From Janthinobacterium sp. LM6 (GTDB lineage Bacteria; Pseudomonadota; Gammaproteobacteria; Burkholderiales; Burkholderiaceae_D), in NCBI RefSeq assembly GCF_002002885.1, contig NZ_CP019510.1, forward strand, positions 4,526,001 to 4,590,000: a DNA stretch of 64,000 nt, read 5' to 3'. The stretch's first letter is position 1; each line of letters begins with the position of its first letter. Positions 39,838-49,319 of this stretch are shown piece by piece. A program made the translations under genes and the position numbers. The notes below the pieces were generated by a model. The model saw only the letters and a list, made by a program, of their open reading frames with translations. It ran no database searches and was not told the origin of the DNA.

Positions 39838-40335
39838 TTATTCTGGCTTCAAGTCTTTCAGTGCCGCAAACGGCGACTTCTTTTCAGTCTTGAGAGCATC
39901 GAGCTGCGCCGTATCGGGGCAGACGTCGTGTTTGGGTACCTGCGGCAGGGCCAGCAAGGCTTCATCTTCGATCAGGGCCGCGGCATCCATGCTGCGGCTG
40001 CCGACGATCACGTCGATCGATTCATCGTTGATGATTTCTTCGATCTCGTCCGCGTGCTCGTCATCCTTGCCCAGCATCAGAACAGTCGAAGAATCTATCG
40101 CGTAAGCATACGGAGTCAGGCAGCGCTGGCAAACCAGCTGAACGGTGCCGTTGACCGACAAGGTCAGTTGCGGGTAGCCCAGCTTGCTGGTGCCGCCGAC
40201 GATCTTCCAGGCGATCTCGCCGGAATTATCTGCACAATCCTTGGTCAACCGGGTCATTTCAGCGACAGGAGTTACACCCTCGCGGCTCCCGCTGATACGA
40301 CAAAAATCAAAGGCGTCGATCACAAAAGCATTCAT
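39838..40335 (-). CDS. yceD: YceD / DUF177 family protein (23S rRNA accumulation protein)
   Basis: A 165-residue protein from ATG at 40335 (MNAFVIDAFDFCRISGS). The C-x2-C segment VCQRCLTPYAY near the middle and the acidic C-terminal half with LPQVPKHD are family features. E. coli YceD affects 23S rRNA levels and is encoded before rpmF, as here. It is divergent from maf, 223 bases away, again as in E. coli (yceF-yceD). Confidence 0.9.
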   Translation of the reverse strand: MNAFVIDAFDFCRISGSREGVTPVAEMTRLTKDCADNSGEIAWKIVGGTSKLGYPQLTLSVNGTVQLVCQRCLTPYAYAIDSSTVLMLGKDDEHADEIEEIINDESIDVIVGSRSMDAAALIEDEALLALPQVPKHDVCPDTAQLDALKTEKKSPFAALKDLKPE

Positions 40336-40558
40336 TGGTAGAAAATTTCCCCGGAAAACCTGCGATAATAACAGGGTTTTTAGCACGGAGTCAAAGGCTA
40401 AGCATCTTTTTTGACGCAATCATTGCCATCAACATGACAACTTCCTTAACACCGTCATGCCGCATGGAGCCTCAGTCAGGGGCTCTGCGCCCTGGAATTT
40501 GCGTGAAATTCCACTGACATCGACCAGCGCGGCCATGCCGGCCGCCATCTACTACCGA

Positions 40559-41167
40559 ATGATACCAACTTCCGCCCCATTGCGCTTGATTCTTGCATCG
40601 AGTTCGACCTACCGCAAGGAATTGCTGGAACGCCTGCGCCTGCCTTTCGAAGTCGCCGTGCCCGATCTCGACGAAAGCCCCCTGCCAGGCGAAAGCCCCA
40701 GCGCCACGGCCCTGCGCCTGGCCCAGGCCAAGGCACAGGCCGTGCTCGACCGCCATCCTGGCAGCCTCGTCATCGGCTCCGACCAGGTCGCCACCCTGGA
40801 TGGCGCGCAGATCGGCAAGCCCGGCAACCATGCGAATGCCCTGCTGCAACTGCAAACCATGCGCGGGCGCCAGACCGTGTTCCACACGGCACTATGCCTG
40901 CTGGACGGGCGCCAGGCGGCGCCTGTGGCGCAAGTGGAAGATGTGCAAACCCTCGTCACCGTGCGCGACTTGCCCGATGCCGAGCTGGACGCCTACCTGC
41001 GCATCGAGCAGCCGTACGACTGCGCCGGCAGCGCCAAGAACGAAGGCCTGGGCATCGCCCTGCTCGAACGCATCGACAGCACCGACCCGACCGCCCTCAC
41101 CGGCTTGCCGCTGATCGCCCTCACCGGCATGCTGCGCAAGGCGGGCGTGGCGTTTTTCACCATTTAA
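40559..41167 (+). CDS. Maf/YceF nucleotide pyrophosphatase
   Basis: About 202 residues from ATG at 40559 (MIPTSAPLRLILASSS). A start at 40535 is also possible. The Maf signature LILASSSTYRKELLERL, IGSDQVATLDG, GKP and the C-terminal TALTGLPLIAL are present. Position next to yceD-rpmF points to the YceF subtype, which hydrolyses 7-methyl-GTP. This is inferred from synteny and the absence of evidence for dTTP/UTP-type specificity. Confidence 0.9.
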   Translation: MIPTSAPLRLILASSSTYRKELLERLRLPFEVAVPDLDESPLPGESPSATALRLAQAKAQAVLDRHPGSLVIGSDQVATLDGAQIGKPGNHANALLQLQTMRGRQTVFHTALCLLDGRQAAPVAQVEDVQTLVTVRDLPDAELDAYLRIEQPYDCAGSAKNEGLGIALLERIDSTDPTALTGLPLIALTGMLRKAGVAFFTI

Positions 41168-41185
41168 ATTACCGACAAGAAGAAT

Positions 41186-41935
41186 ATGACCGGCACCCTG
41201 TACCTGATCCCCAACCACCTCGGCCTGTCCGATGGCGCCATCGACCCGCTGTCCCGCATCATTCCGGAGCAAGTACGGCAGATCACGTCGCAGCTCGATT
41301 ATTTCGTTGCGGAAAACGCCAAGACGGCGCGCGCCTTCCTGAAATTGATCGGCAACCAGCATCCGCTGGCCAAGCCGCTGCAGGAAATCACGATTTCCGA
41401 ACTCAACGTGAATACCCCCGCGCAAGCGCTGGCCGGCTTGCTGGCACCCCTGCTGGCAGGGCGCGATGCGGGCCTCGTGTCGGAGGCGGGCGTGCCCGCC
41501 GTGGCCGACCCCGGCGCCGACCTGGTGCGCCTGGCGCATCAGCACGGCATTAAAGTGCGCCCGCTGGTGGGCCCGTCGTCGATCCTGCTGGCCGTGATGG
41601 CCAGCGGCTTGAACGGCCAGAGCTTCGCCTTCAACGGCTACCTGCCCACGGATGCGGCCCTGCGCGCCAAGCGCATCAAGGAACTGGAAGTGCGTTCGCG
41701 CAATGAAAAGCAGACCCAGCTGTTCATCGAAACGCCGTACCGCAACGCCGCCATGCTCGAAGCGCTGGTAGCCCAATGCGCGCCATCGACCCTGATCTGC
41801 GTCGCCACCGACCTGAGCCTGGACACGGAAAGCGTGCAAACGTGGAATGGCGGACAGTGGAAGAAACAATTGGCTGCCGGCAAGGCACCTGACTTCCACA
41901 AGAAACCGACCGTGTTCTTGCTGTTAGGACAGTAA
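41186..41935 (+). CDS. SAM-dependent methyltransferase, tetrapyrrole methylase/RsmI-like
   Basis: A 249-residue protein with the class III methylase fold: an N-terminal strand and loop (LYLIPNHLGL), SEAGVPAVADPGADLVRLAH, then GPSSILLAVMASGLNGQSFAFNGYLP. This pattern is that of RsmI (2'-O-methylation of 16S rRNA C1402). However, the N-terminus lacks the usual RsmI GTLYxVxTPIGN start, having PNHLGL instead, so it is more likely the short YraL-like paralogue. It is 18 bases downstream of maf, probably one operon, ended by a strong terminator. Confidence 0.82.
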   Translation: MTGTLYLIPNHLGLSDGAIDPLSRIIPEQVRQITSQLDYFVAENAKTARAFLKLIGNQHPLAKPLQEITISELNVNTPAQALAGLLAPLLAGRDAGLVSEAGVPAVADPGADLVRLAHQHGIKVRPLVGPSSILLAVMASGLNGQSFAFNGYLPTDAALRAKRIKELEVRSRNEKQTQLFIETPYRNAAMLEALVAQCAPSTLICVATDLSLDTESVQTWNGGQWKKQLAAGKAPDFHKKPTVFLLLGQ

Positions 41936-41940
41936 ACACA

Positions 41941-41972
41941 AACGCCACGGGCAATTACCCGTGGCGTTTTTT
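41941..41972 (+). terminator. Intrinsic terminator
   Basis: An 11-bp GC-rich stem (AACGCCACGGG with CCCGTGGCGTT), a 6-base loop and a T6 tract directly after the methyltransferase stop. It lies in the convergent gap with rlmJ and can serve the plus strand. Confidence 0.9.
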
Positions 41973-41999
41973 ATTACAGCCCTACCAAGACAAGTAGGA

Positions 42000-42917
42000 T
42001 TACACTCTTCTTGTTCCCGTATTTTTCTGTCCGCCCTTGCCCGTTTCCAACACGAACTTGGCGCCATCGTCACGGCCCAATACTTTCACGAGGTACGGCA
42101 TGACTTCGCGCAACATCGGTTCCAAGGTGTATGGCGGGTTCAGGATGAACATGCCGCTGCTGTGCAAGCCGAAACCGTCCGGCGACGGGGTGTTCACCGT
42201 CAGGGTCACGTGCAGCCAGTCCGAGCTGGGCAGTTGCTTCAGCTTGTCGGCGAACTGGCGCGATTCCATGCGCTGCAGTACCGGGTACCAGACGGCATAC
42301 ATGCCCGACGGGAAGCGCACGAGGGCGTCGGCCAGGGTATCCTTGACCTTGCGGTAATCCATCTTGTCTTCGTATGGCGGGTCGATCAGCACCAGCGCGC
42401 GGCGCGATGGCGGCGGCAGCAGGGCTTTCAGGCTCTGGAAGCCGTCCGCCTTGGTGATGATGACGCGCTTGCCGCGCACGGTGGGACGCTCGCCCTGGGC
42501 CAGCGCATGCGCCTCGACCTTGCGGAAGTTGTCGGCCAGAATTTTTGCATCGGCAGGATGCAGCTCGAACAGGCGCAGACGGTCTTGCTCGCGGCTGACC
42601 TTGTCGGCGCAGTACGGCGAACCCGGGTAATAGCGCATCTTGCCGCTCGGATTCATTTCCTTGATCAGCTTCATGTACTCGGCCAGCGAGGCCGGCAAGT
42701 CCGTGCGGTCCCACAGGGGCGCGATGCCCGTTTCGTACTCGGCATTTTTCGACGCATAACCGCCGTCGAGCGCATACACGCCCGCGCCGGAATGGGTATC
42801 GATATAACTATAGGCGGTATCTTTTTGATTCAGATATTGCAACAACTGAATCTGCACATAATGTTTCAACACATCGGCGTGATTACCCGCGTGAAAGGCG
42901 TGGCGGTAACTCAACAT
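42000..42917 (-). CDS. rlmJ: 23S rRNA (adenine2030-N6)-methyltransferase
   Basis: A 305-residue enzyme from ATG at 42917 (MLSYRHAFHAGNHADVLKH), the typical RlmJ N-terminus. An upstream in-frame start adds 65 unlikely residues. The SAM-binding segment SYIDTHSGAGVY and the catalytic DPPYE motif are present, as is SGMYAVWYP. It acts on A2030 of 23S rRNA. Confidence 0.95.
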   Translation of the reverse strand: MLSYRHAFHAGNHADVLKHYVQIQLLQYLNQKDTAYSYIDTHSGAGVYALDGGYASKNAEYETGIAPLWDRTDLPASLAEYMKLIKEMNPSGKMRYYPGSPYCADKVSREQDRLRLFELHPADAKILADNFRKVEAHALAQGERPTVRGKRVIITKADGFQSLKALLPPPSRRALVLIDPPYEDKMDYRKVKDTLADALVRFPSGMYAVWYPVLQRMESRQFADKLKQLPSSDWLHVTLTVNTPSPDGFGLHSSGMFILNPPYTLEPMLREVMPYLVKVLGRDDGAKFVLETGKGGQKNTGTRRV

Positions 42918-43194
42918 AAGCTGGCTAATTCCATAATAAAAATAAATAAAGGCGGGAGCGCTGACACCGGGCAGGGCATGAAAACAGACTGGAGGGGTCA
43001 GGCTGCGGGGCCAGGAAACAGCATGGACCAGCGTAATCAGCGCGCAATTACCAGCATTATCCACCAGAAAGGTGCGTTGCATCAAAAAACACGGATAAAC
43101 AAGCTCATGCATTCCCGCGACTGGCGTCGCCGGGCGCGGTAGAATACGCGCATCGGGCGCCCGGCGCCCATCGCCCTACTGAATAGATACAACC

Positions 43195-43626
43195 ATGCAC
43201 AGCCTGACCCTCACGACCGATAACCGCGCCGACGTCGCGGCAGCCCTGGCCGGCCCGCGCTGGACGGTGGCCTGCCTGTGCGCGCTGTGGTGCGGCACTT
43301 GCGGCAGCTACCGCGCCACGTTCGAGGAACTGGCCGCGCGCCACCCGGACACCGTCTTCGTCTGGGTCGACATCGAAGACCAGGCCGACGTGGTGGGCGA
43401 CCTCGACATCGACAACTTCCCCACCCTGCTGATCCAGCACGACGACAACGTGGCCTTCTTCGGCACCGTGCTGCCCGACGGCGGCCTGGCGCACCGCATG
43501 GTGCAGGCGCAGCAGGCGCTCAGCGCGCAGGAACTGGCGGCGCTGGCCGGCAGCACGCAGGAGCGGCGCGACTGGCAGCGCGACTGCAATCTGCGCCACT
43601 TACTGGCCGCCACCCTGGCCGATTAA
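43195..43626 (+). CDS. Thioredoxin family protein
   Basis: A 143-residue thioredoxin-fold protein with the active site WCGTC (residues 32-36) and a cis-Pro in NFPTLLI. There is no signal peptide, so it acts in the cytoplasm. The C-terminal 40 residues extend beyond a standard thioredoxin. WCGTC differs from the WCGPC of TrxA, which would change its redox potential. It is convergent with the molybdenum enzyme gene, three bases apart. Confidence 0.88.
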   Translation: MHSLTLTTDNRADVAAALAGPRWTVACLCALWCGTCGSYRATFEELAARHPDTVFVWVDIEDQADVVGDLDIDNFPTLLIQHDDNVAFFGTVLPDGGLAHRMVQAQQALSAQELAALAGSTQERRDWQRDCNLRHLLAATLAD

Positions 43627-43629
43627 ACA

Positions 43630-45912
43630 TCACCCCAGGCGCAGCGGCAGGCTGCGCAGCCGTTTCCCCGTCAAGCTGAACACGGCGTTGGCCACGGCCG
43701 GCGCGATCGGCGGTGTACCGGGCTCGCCCACGCCTTCCGGATGTTCGGCGCTGGCGATGATGACGGTTTCCACCTCGGGCGTTTGCCCCATGCGCAGCAC
43801 GGGATAGTCGTGGAAGTTGCTTTGCTCGACTTTGCCTTCCTGGAACGTGATTTCGCCGCCCAGCGCCGCGGACAGGCCGAACAGCACGGCCGACTCCATC
43901 TGCTGGGCAATGATGTTCGGATTGACGGCGATGCCGCAATCGATGGCGCACACCACGCGCTGCACGCGGATTTCGCCATTTTCCACGGACACTTGCGCCA
44001 CTTGCGCGACGATGCTGCCGAACGACTGGTGCAAGGCCACGCCATGCGCATGGCCGGGCGGAGGACTGCCCGCCCTGGCAACGGCCGCATCGAGCACGGC
44101 CAGGTGGCGCGGATGCTGCACCAGCATGGCGCGGCGGAAGGCGACGCCGTCCTGCCCTGCCGCGTGCGCCAGTTCGTCGATAAAGCTTTCCTTGAAGAAT
44201 GCATTGTGCGAATGCCCCACGGACCGCCAATAACCTACCGGTACGGCACTGTCGGCGATCACGTGGGCGATGCGCTGGTTGGCGATTTCATACGGCATGT
44301 CGAATTCGCCTTCGGCCGTGGTCTTGTCCGGCCCCGCGCCGGGCAAGCCGAAATTGCGCTGCAGAAACTGGTGCGTGATGGAACCGCTGACGGATTTGTT
44401 GTCCCAGGACGCGATGCGGCCGTGTTCGTCGAGACGGGCCGCAAACCGCGCCAGCGCGGCGGGACGGTACATATCGTGCTGCGTATCCTGCTCGCGCGTC
44501 CACACCAGCTGCACGGGCGCGCCGCCGCACTGCAGCGCGATGGCGACGGCCTGGGCCACCATATCCACTTCCAGGCGGCGGCCGAAACCGCCGCCGAGCA
44601 GCAGCACCTCGATCGTCACATCCTGCGCATCGACGCCGGCCACTTTCGCCGCCACGTCGACGGCGATGCCGGGCGCCTGCGTCGAGATCCACAGCATCAC
44701 CTTGCCATCCTTGACTTGCGCGGTGCAGTTGACGGGTTCCATGGCGGCGTGCGCGAGGAAGGGCGCGCGGTATTCGGCCTTGATACTGCGCAAACCCTGC
44801 ACGGCTTTACTCTCCACCTCGCCGCTGGCGTGGTAGGCATAACCCGCTTCGGTGTCCAGCAGGCGGGCAAACTCCGCATACACGCCGGCGCTGGACAAGT
44901 TCGCCTGCGGACCGGCCCTCCACTGCGTCGGCAAGGCGGCGGCCGCCTGTTTCGCGCGCCACCAGGTGTCGGCCACCACGGCGGCGCACGAGGTGACCGA
45001 CGTGCCGCGCTGTGGCAGCTGCGGCGTCAGGTCCACCACCTTTTTCACGCCCGGCATGGCGAGTATGGGTGCCGCATCGAACGCGGCCAAAACATCCCCC
45101 AGGCGCGGCGGCAGATGCAGGGCCGCATACAGCATGCCGGGCGGACGCGCATCGATGCCGAAACGCGCGCTGCCATTGACTTTGGACGGCGTGTCGCGGC
45201 GCGGCGCCGGCTGGCCGATCAGCTTGAAATCCTTGGGGGATTTAAGCACGGGCGTGCCCGGATCGATGCCGGCGGCGCGCTGCGCCAGGCTGGCGTAGCT
45301 GGCGCGCCGTCCGTCCGGGTGGAGCACTGCGCCATTTTCCGTGCGGCATTGCGCGGGCGGCACCTGCCACTGCGCAGCGGCGGCGCCTACCAGCATGGCG
45401 CGCGCCGACGCACCCGCTTCGCGCATGGGCCCCCAGCCATCCTTCACGCTCGACGAGCCGCCCGTGACGATCACGCCCAGTTCGCGCGCGGCCTTGGCCA
45501 CCGTCCACTGCGCCAGCGCCTTCAGGCGGCCCTGGTCGTCCGGGTGGAACGGCAGGCTGTCCTTGAGCATGGCGACATTACCGAAGATTTTATCCATCGG
45601 CGCCTGGATCAGCTTGACGCTGCTCAAAGGCACGTCGAGTTCCTCGGCCACCAGCATCGGCAGGGCCGTATGCACGCCCTGCCCCATCTCGCTGCGCGGC
45701 ATGGCCAGGAGCACCGTGCCGTCTGATTGAATCGCCAGCCAGCCGTTCAAGGCCACGGCGCCATCGCGCAACGGCAGCGGCGCGCTGCCATGCAGGCGCT
45801 GGCGCGGCGGCAGCACGCCCCAGCCCAGCACCAGGGCGCCCACGCCGGCCACGCCGAGACCCAGGCCGCCGAGCAGGAAACGGCGGCGCGACGTGTTTTT
45901 TTCTCCGGCCAT
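43630..45912 (-). CDS. Tat-exported molybdopterin-binding oxidoreductase large subunit (isoquinoline 1-oxidoreductase beta type)
   Basis: A 760-residue protein of the xanthine dehydrogenase family. It opens with a twin-arginine signal (TSRRRFLLGGLG) and a hydrophobic stretch, so it is exported folded. Molybdopterin-binding segments are EMGQGVHTALPMLVAEEL, LLLGGGFGRRLE and VGYWRSVGHSHNAFF. The catalytic Glu is in GVGEPGTPPIAPA near the C-terminus. Such proteins work with a small 2Fe-2S subunit (IorA type). None is encoded next to it here, and both flanking genes are unrelated. The substrate is unknown (aldehydes or N-heterocycles in relatives). Confidence 0.88.
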   Translation of the reverse strand: MAGEKNTSRRRFLLGGLGLGVAGVGALVLGWGVLPPRQRLHGSAPLPLRDGAVALNGWLAIQSDGTVLLAMPRSEMGQGVHTALPMLVAEELDVPLSSVKLIQAPMDKIFGNVAMLKDSLPFHPDDQGRLKALAQWTVAKAARELGVIVTGGSSSVKDGWGPMREAGASARAMLVGAAAAQWQVPPAQCRTENGAVLHPDGRRASYASLAQRAAGIDPGTPVLKSPKDFKLIGQPAPRRDTPSKVNGSARFGIDARPPGMLYAALHLPPRLGDVLAAFDAAPILAMPGVKKVVDLTPQLPQRGTSVTSCAAVVADTWWRAKQAAAALPTQWRAGPQANLSSAGVYAEFARLLDTEAGYAYHASGEVESKAVQGLRSIKAEYRAPFLAHAAMEPVNCTAQVKDGKVMLWISTQAPGIAVDVAAKVAGVDAQDVTIEVLLLGGGFGRRLEVDMVAQAVAIALQCGGAPVQLVWTREQDTQHDMYRPAALARFAARLDEHGRIASWDNKSVSGSITHQFLQRNFGLPGAGPDKTTAEGEFDMPYEIANQRIAHVIADSAVPVGYWRSVGHSHNAFFKESFIDELAHAAGQDGVAFRRAMLVQHPRHLAVLDAAVARAGSPPPGHAHGVALHQSFGSIVAQVAQVSVENGEIRVQRVVCAIDCGIAVNPNIIAQQMESAVLFGLSAALGGEITFQEGKVEQSNFHDYPVLRMGQTPEVETVIIASAEHPEGVGEPGTPPIAPAVANAVFSLTGKRLRSLPLRLG

Positions 45913-45922
45913 GGGATACCCT

Positions 45923-48900
45923 TTAATTAGTTAGTGGTCGATCCAGCGGATCGGTCCAGCGCTCCAGCATATCCTGTGCCAGCACCGGACGGCTATAAAA
46001 ATAACCTTGCGCCAGCTTGCAGCCATGGCGCAGCAGGAAGGCGGCCTGCTCTTCCGTTTCCACGCCTTCGGCGATCACCGACAATTGCATACTCTTGCCC
46101 AGCTGGATGATGGCAATCGCGATCGCCTCGTCGTTGACGTCCGTCGAGATATCCTTGATGAAGGAGCGGTCGATCTTCAGCGTCTGCACGGGCAGCTGTT
46201 TCAGATACGCGAGCGAGGAATAGCCGGTGCCGAAGTCGTCGATGGCCAAACCCACGCCGATGGCGTGCAAATCGTTGATGAAGCCCAGGGCGTCGCCCGT
46301 GTTCATGATCACGGACTCCGTCACTTCCAGCTGCAGCCGCTGCGGTTCGAGCCCCGTTTCCTTCAAGATATCGGCCACCATGCCGGCAATGCTGCCCCGT
46401 TCGAACTGTTTTACCGACAGGTTGACGGCCATCTTCGGCACGTGCAAGCCCTGCGCCTGCCAGCGCATCATCTGACGGCACGCCTCGTCGAGCACCCATT
46501 TGCCCAGCTGGTTGATGAAACCGCTGTCCTCGGCCAGCGGAATGAAGCGCACGGGCGGCACCAGGCCCAGTTCCGGGTGGTTCCAGCGCACCAGCGCCTC
46601 GACGCCGACCAGGCGGCCCGTGTCGATTTCCACCTGCGGCTGGTAATTCAGGAACATCTCGTTCTTTTCCAGCGAGCGGCGCAAGAAGGTTTCCAGGCGC
46701 AGCCGTTCGACGCCTTCGCCCGTCATCGACGGCGCATAGAAGCGGTAGCCGTTGCGCCCGCGCGCCTTGGCCTGGTACATGGCCACGTCGGCATTGCGGA
46801 TCAGCATGTTCAAGTCCAGCGCATCGTCCGGATACAGGCTGATGCCTACGCTGCAGGTAACGAACAATTCATGGTCGGCCACCGTGAACGGCTGGTCGAA
46901 CATGGTCATCAGCTTTTCCGCCACCTGCGTCGCGCCATATTCGCCGTCGACGCGCTCGAGCAGGACGATGAACTCGTCGCCGCCCAGGCGCGCCAGGGTG
47001 TCGCCTTCGCGCAGGCGGGCCGCTAGCTGGCCGGCCACCTTTTGCAGCAATTCGTCGCCCACATGGTGGCCCAGGGTGTCGTTGACGTTCTTGAATCGGT
47101 CCAGGTCGATGAACAGCACGGCCAGCTGCTCCTGGTCGCGCGCGGCGCGCAGCAAGGCGTGCTGCAGGCGGTCGTGGAACAGCAGCCGGTTCGGCAGCGC
47201 CGTCAGCGGGTCGTGGTGGGCCATGTGGTCGAGCTTTTCCTGCGATTCCTTGATCAGGGTGATGTCGCTGAACACGCCCACGTAATGCGTGGTGGTGGCG
47301 TGCGTGTCGCGCACGGCGCTGATGGTCAGCCACTCCAGGTACAGTTCGCCGTTCTTGCGCTGGTGCCAGATTTCGCCGCGCCAGAAACCGCTGGCCTTCA
47401 ATTCGTCCCACATGGCTTCGTAGAACGCCGCATCGTGGCGCGCCGAGCGTGTCAGCGACGAGTGCCGGCCCACCGCTTCGGTCTCGGCATAGCCGGTGAT
47501 CTGCGTGAAGGCGGGATTGACGGTGACGATGATGCCGCTGGCATCGACCACCATCACGCCGTCGGCGATATGTTCGAGCACGGTGGCCGACAGGCGCAGC
47601 TTTTCCTCGGCTTCCTTGCGCGCCGTGATGTCGGCATACACCCAGATGCTGCCTTCATTGGGGCGCAGCGGATCGAGCGCGCAACCGCTGACCAGCGCCC
47701 AGAACAGGCTGCCGTCGCGCCGCTGGTACTGGCGCTCCTCGCTGAAATCGCCGCCCTGGGCCAGCGCCGGATACTGGCGCTCGCCCGCGTCCTCGAAGTC
47801 ATACGCACTCGCAAACACGATGGACGTCGAACGGCCCGTCATCTCGGCATGGTCGTAGCCGAACAGCTCCTCGCAGCGGCGATTGACGGAAATGATGCGG
47901 CGGTGGCGCACGAACATCACGCCGAACATCACGTTGTCCAGAATCGCGCTCTGCTCCGTCAGCAGCGCTTCGATGCGCATCTCGTGGTGCTTGCGCTGGC
48001 TGATGTCGGCAATGATGCCGTCGACCCAGATGACGCCCTGCTCGCCCGCCTGCGGCTGGCCATTCTCGGCCACCCAGCGTTCGATGCCGAAAGCGTCGAC
48101 GATGCGGTATTCCAGCGCATACGGCCGCACCTCAAGCACCGCCTGGCGCACGGCGCGGCGGTGCTCGCGGCGGTCTTCCGGGCAGATCAGGTCAGCCCAG
48201 GCATGCGTGGTGCCGCGCATGAACTGGCGCGCCGAATAGCCGGAAATTTCCTCGATGGCATCGCTGACGAAATCGATGGGGCCGTCTGGCCGGTAGCGGA
48301 AGACGGCGCCCGGCACCTGCGTGACGATGGTGCGGAAACGTTCTTCGCGCTGGCCCACGTCCTCGAACAGCTGGCCGATGGCCGCGCGCATTTGCTCGAG
48401 CTGGGCCGTCAGGCGACCCAGTTCGTCATTGCTGTGCGAAGCCAGGGGCGTGTCGAAATCGCCGTGCGACAGGCGGTCGGAAAAGCGCGTCAAGCGGCGC
48501 AGGGGCTTGAGCAGGCGGCGGTTCAGGAACAGCACGATCAGCGCCATCGACACGGCCAGTTGCGCGCCCAGCACGAAAATATAGGATATCTGCTTTTCGC
48601 GCAGCTCCTGCTGGCTGCGCGCATCGTCCATTTCGACGACGACGTGGCCGATGCGTTCGCCGCGCACGAGGATGTCGCGCTCGGCGCGGTACAGATTGCC
48701 CACGGGCCGCTGCGGCGCCTGCAGGCGGATGAATTCCGTGTCGCCCTGCCCCAGCACCTTCACCAGCAGCACGGAGCGGTCCCGCATCACCGACTCGACC
48801 AGCGAGTGGGCCGATTCCGCATTCATGTTCCACAACGACTCCTGCATGCCCAGCGCCAGGATGTCGGCATTGCGCTGCAAGGCCTCGTTCAGGCTGGTGC

Positions 48901-49075
48901 GCGCCGACTGGCGCTCATGCACGCCGACCAGCACATAGCTGCCGAAGATGGCGGGCACGACCAGTCCGCCAAATACCACCAGCAGCAAGGCGCCATAGAT
49001 CGACGAGCCGTACAGCACGCGCAGGCTGGCGCGCAGGCGCTGAGAAGGTGAATTAAACATGCGGCAACAGGGCAA
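45923..49075 (-). CDS. Membrane PAS-GGDEF-EAL cyclic-di-GMP signalling protein
   Basis: A 1050-residue inner-membrane protein. It has a membrane helix at about 28-50, a periplasmic sensor to about 170, a second helix at about 175-195 and a HAMP linker (about 195-250). Three PAS domains with PAC-like ends follow. The GGDEF domain (about 690) has an intact GGDEF motif and an RxxD inhibitory site five residues before it (REGD). The EAL domain (about 825-1040) has EALVRW, and DDFGTGYSS is intact. Both synthesis and breakdown of cyclic di-GMP are therefore possible. The gene is 10 bases upstream of the molybdenum enzyme gene but functionally unrelated as far as I can tell. Confidence 0.95.
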   Translation of the reverse strand: MPCCRMFNSPSQRLRASLRVLYGSSIYGALLLVVFGGLVVPAIFGSYVLVGVHERQSARTSLNEALQRNADILALGMQESLWNMNAESAHSLVESVMRDRSVLLVKVLGQGDTEFIRLQAPQRPVGNLYRAERDILVRGERIGHVVVEMDDARSQQELREKQISYIFVLGAQLAVSMALIVLFLNRRLLKPLRRLTRFSDRLSHGDFDTPLASHSNDELGRLTAQLEQMRAAIGQLFEDVGQREERFRTIVTQVPGAVFRYRPDGPIDFVSDAIEEISGYSARQFMRGTTHAWADLICPEDRREHRRAVRQAVLEVRPYALEYRIVDAFGIERWVAENGQPQAGEQGVIWVDGIIADISQRKHHEMRIEALLTEQSAILDNVMFGVMFVRHRRIISVNRRCEELFGYDHAEMTGRSTSIVFASAYDFEDAGERQYPALAQGGDFSEERQYQRRDGSLFWALVSGCALDPLRPNEGSIWVYADITARKEAEEKLRLSATVLEHIADGVMVVDASGIIVTVNPAFTQITGYAETEAVGRHSSLTRSARHDAAFYEAMWDELKASGFWRGEIWHQRKNGELYLEWLTISAVRDTHATTTHYVGVFSDITLIKESQEKLDHMAHHDPLTALPNRLLFHDRLQHALLRAARDQEQLAVLFIDLDRFKNVNDTLGHHVGDELLQKVAGQLAARLREGDTLARLGGDEFIVLLERVDGEYGATQVAEKLMTMFDQPFTVADHELFVTCSVGISLYPDDALDLNMLIRNADVAMYQAKARGRNGYRFYAPSMTGEGVERLRLETFLRRSLEKNEMFLNYQPQVEIDTGRLVGVEALVRWNHPELGLVPPVRFIPLAEDSGFINQLGKWVLDEACRQMMRWQAQGLHVPKMAVNLSVKQFERGSIAGMVADILKETGLEPQRLQLEVTESVIMNTGDALGFINDLHAIGVGLAIDDFGTGYSSLAYLKQLPVQTLKIDRSFIKDISTDVNDEAIAIAIIQLGKSMQLSVIAEGVETEEQAAFLLRHGCKLAQGYFYSRPVLAQDMLERWTDPLDRPLTN

Positions 49076-49319
49076 CAGGGATCAGGCGGGCGATCATTGA
49101 CTTTACAGGGGAATCGGGTGGCGAGGCGGGACGAATCTTTATCAGGAGCAATTATGCATGCAAAAAGCGGGGAAAGTCACCAACAAACACGCGCCAGCGG
49201 CTACCTGATGTCATATAAACAGGGTTGAAAAACCACACGCGGGCAGGCGCGCCAGGCCGGCGCCAGCAGAAAAGCGCGCAGCTTGCTATCATCGCGCCAC
49301 TTTACCTAGAGGAACCATC

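Noticed and set aside
47042-49051. A 669-codon plus-strand open frame opposite the GGDEF-EAL gene
   Set aside because: It is a shadow of the PAS-GGDEF-EAL gene. Composition is biased and there is no start signal.
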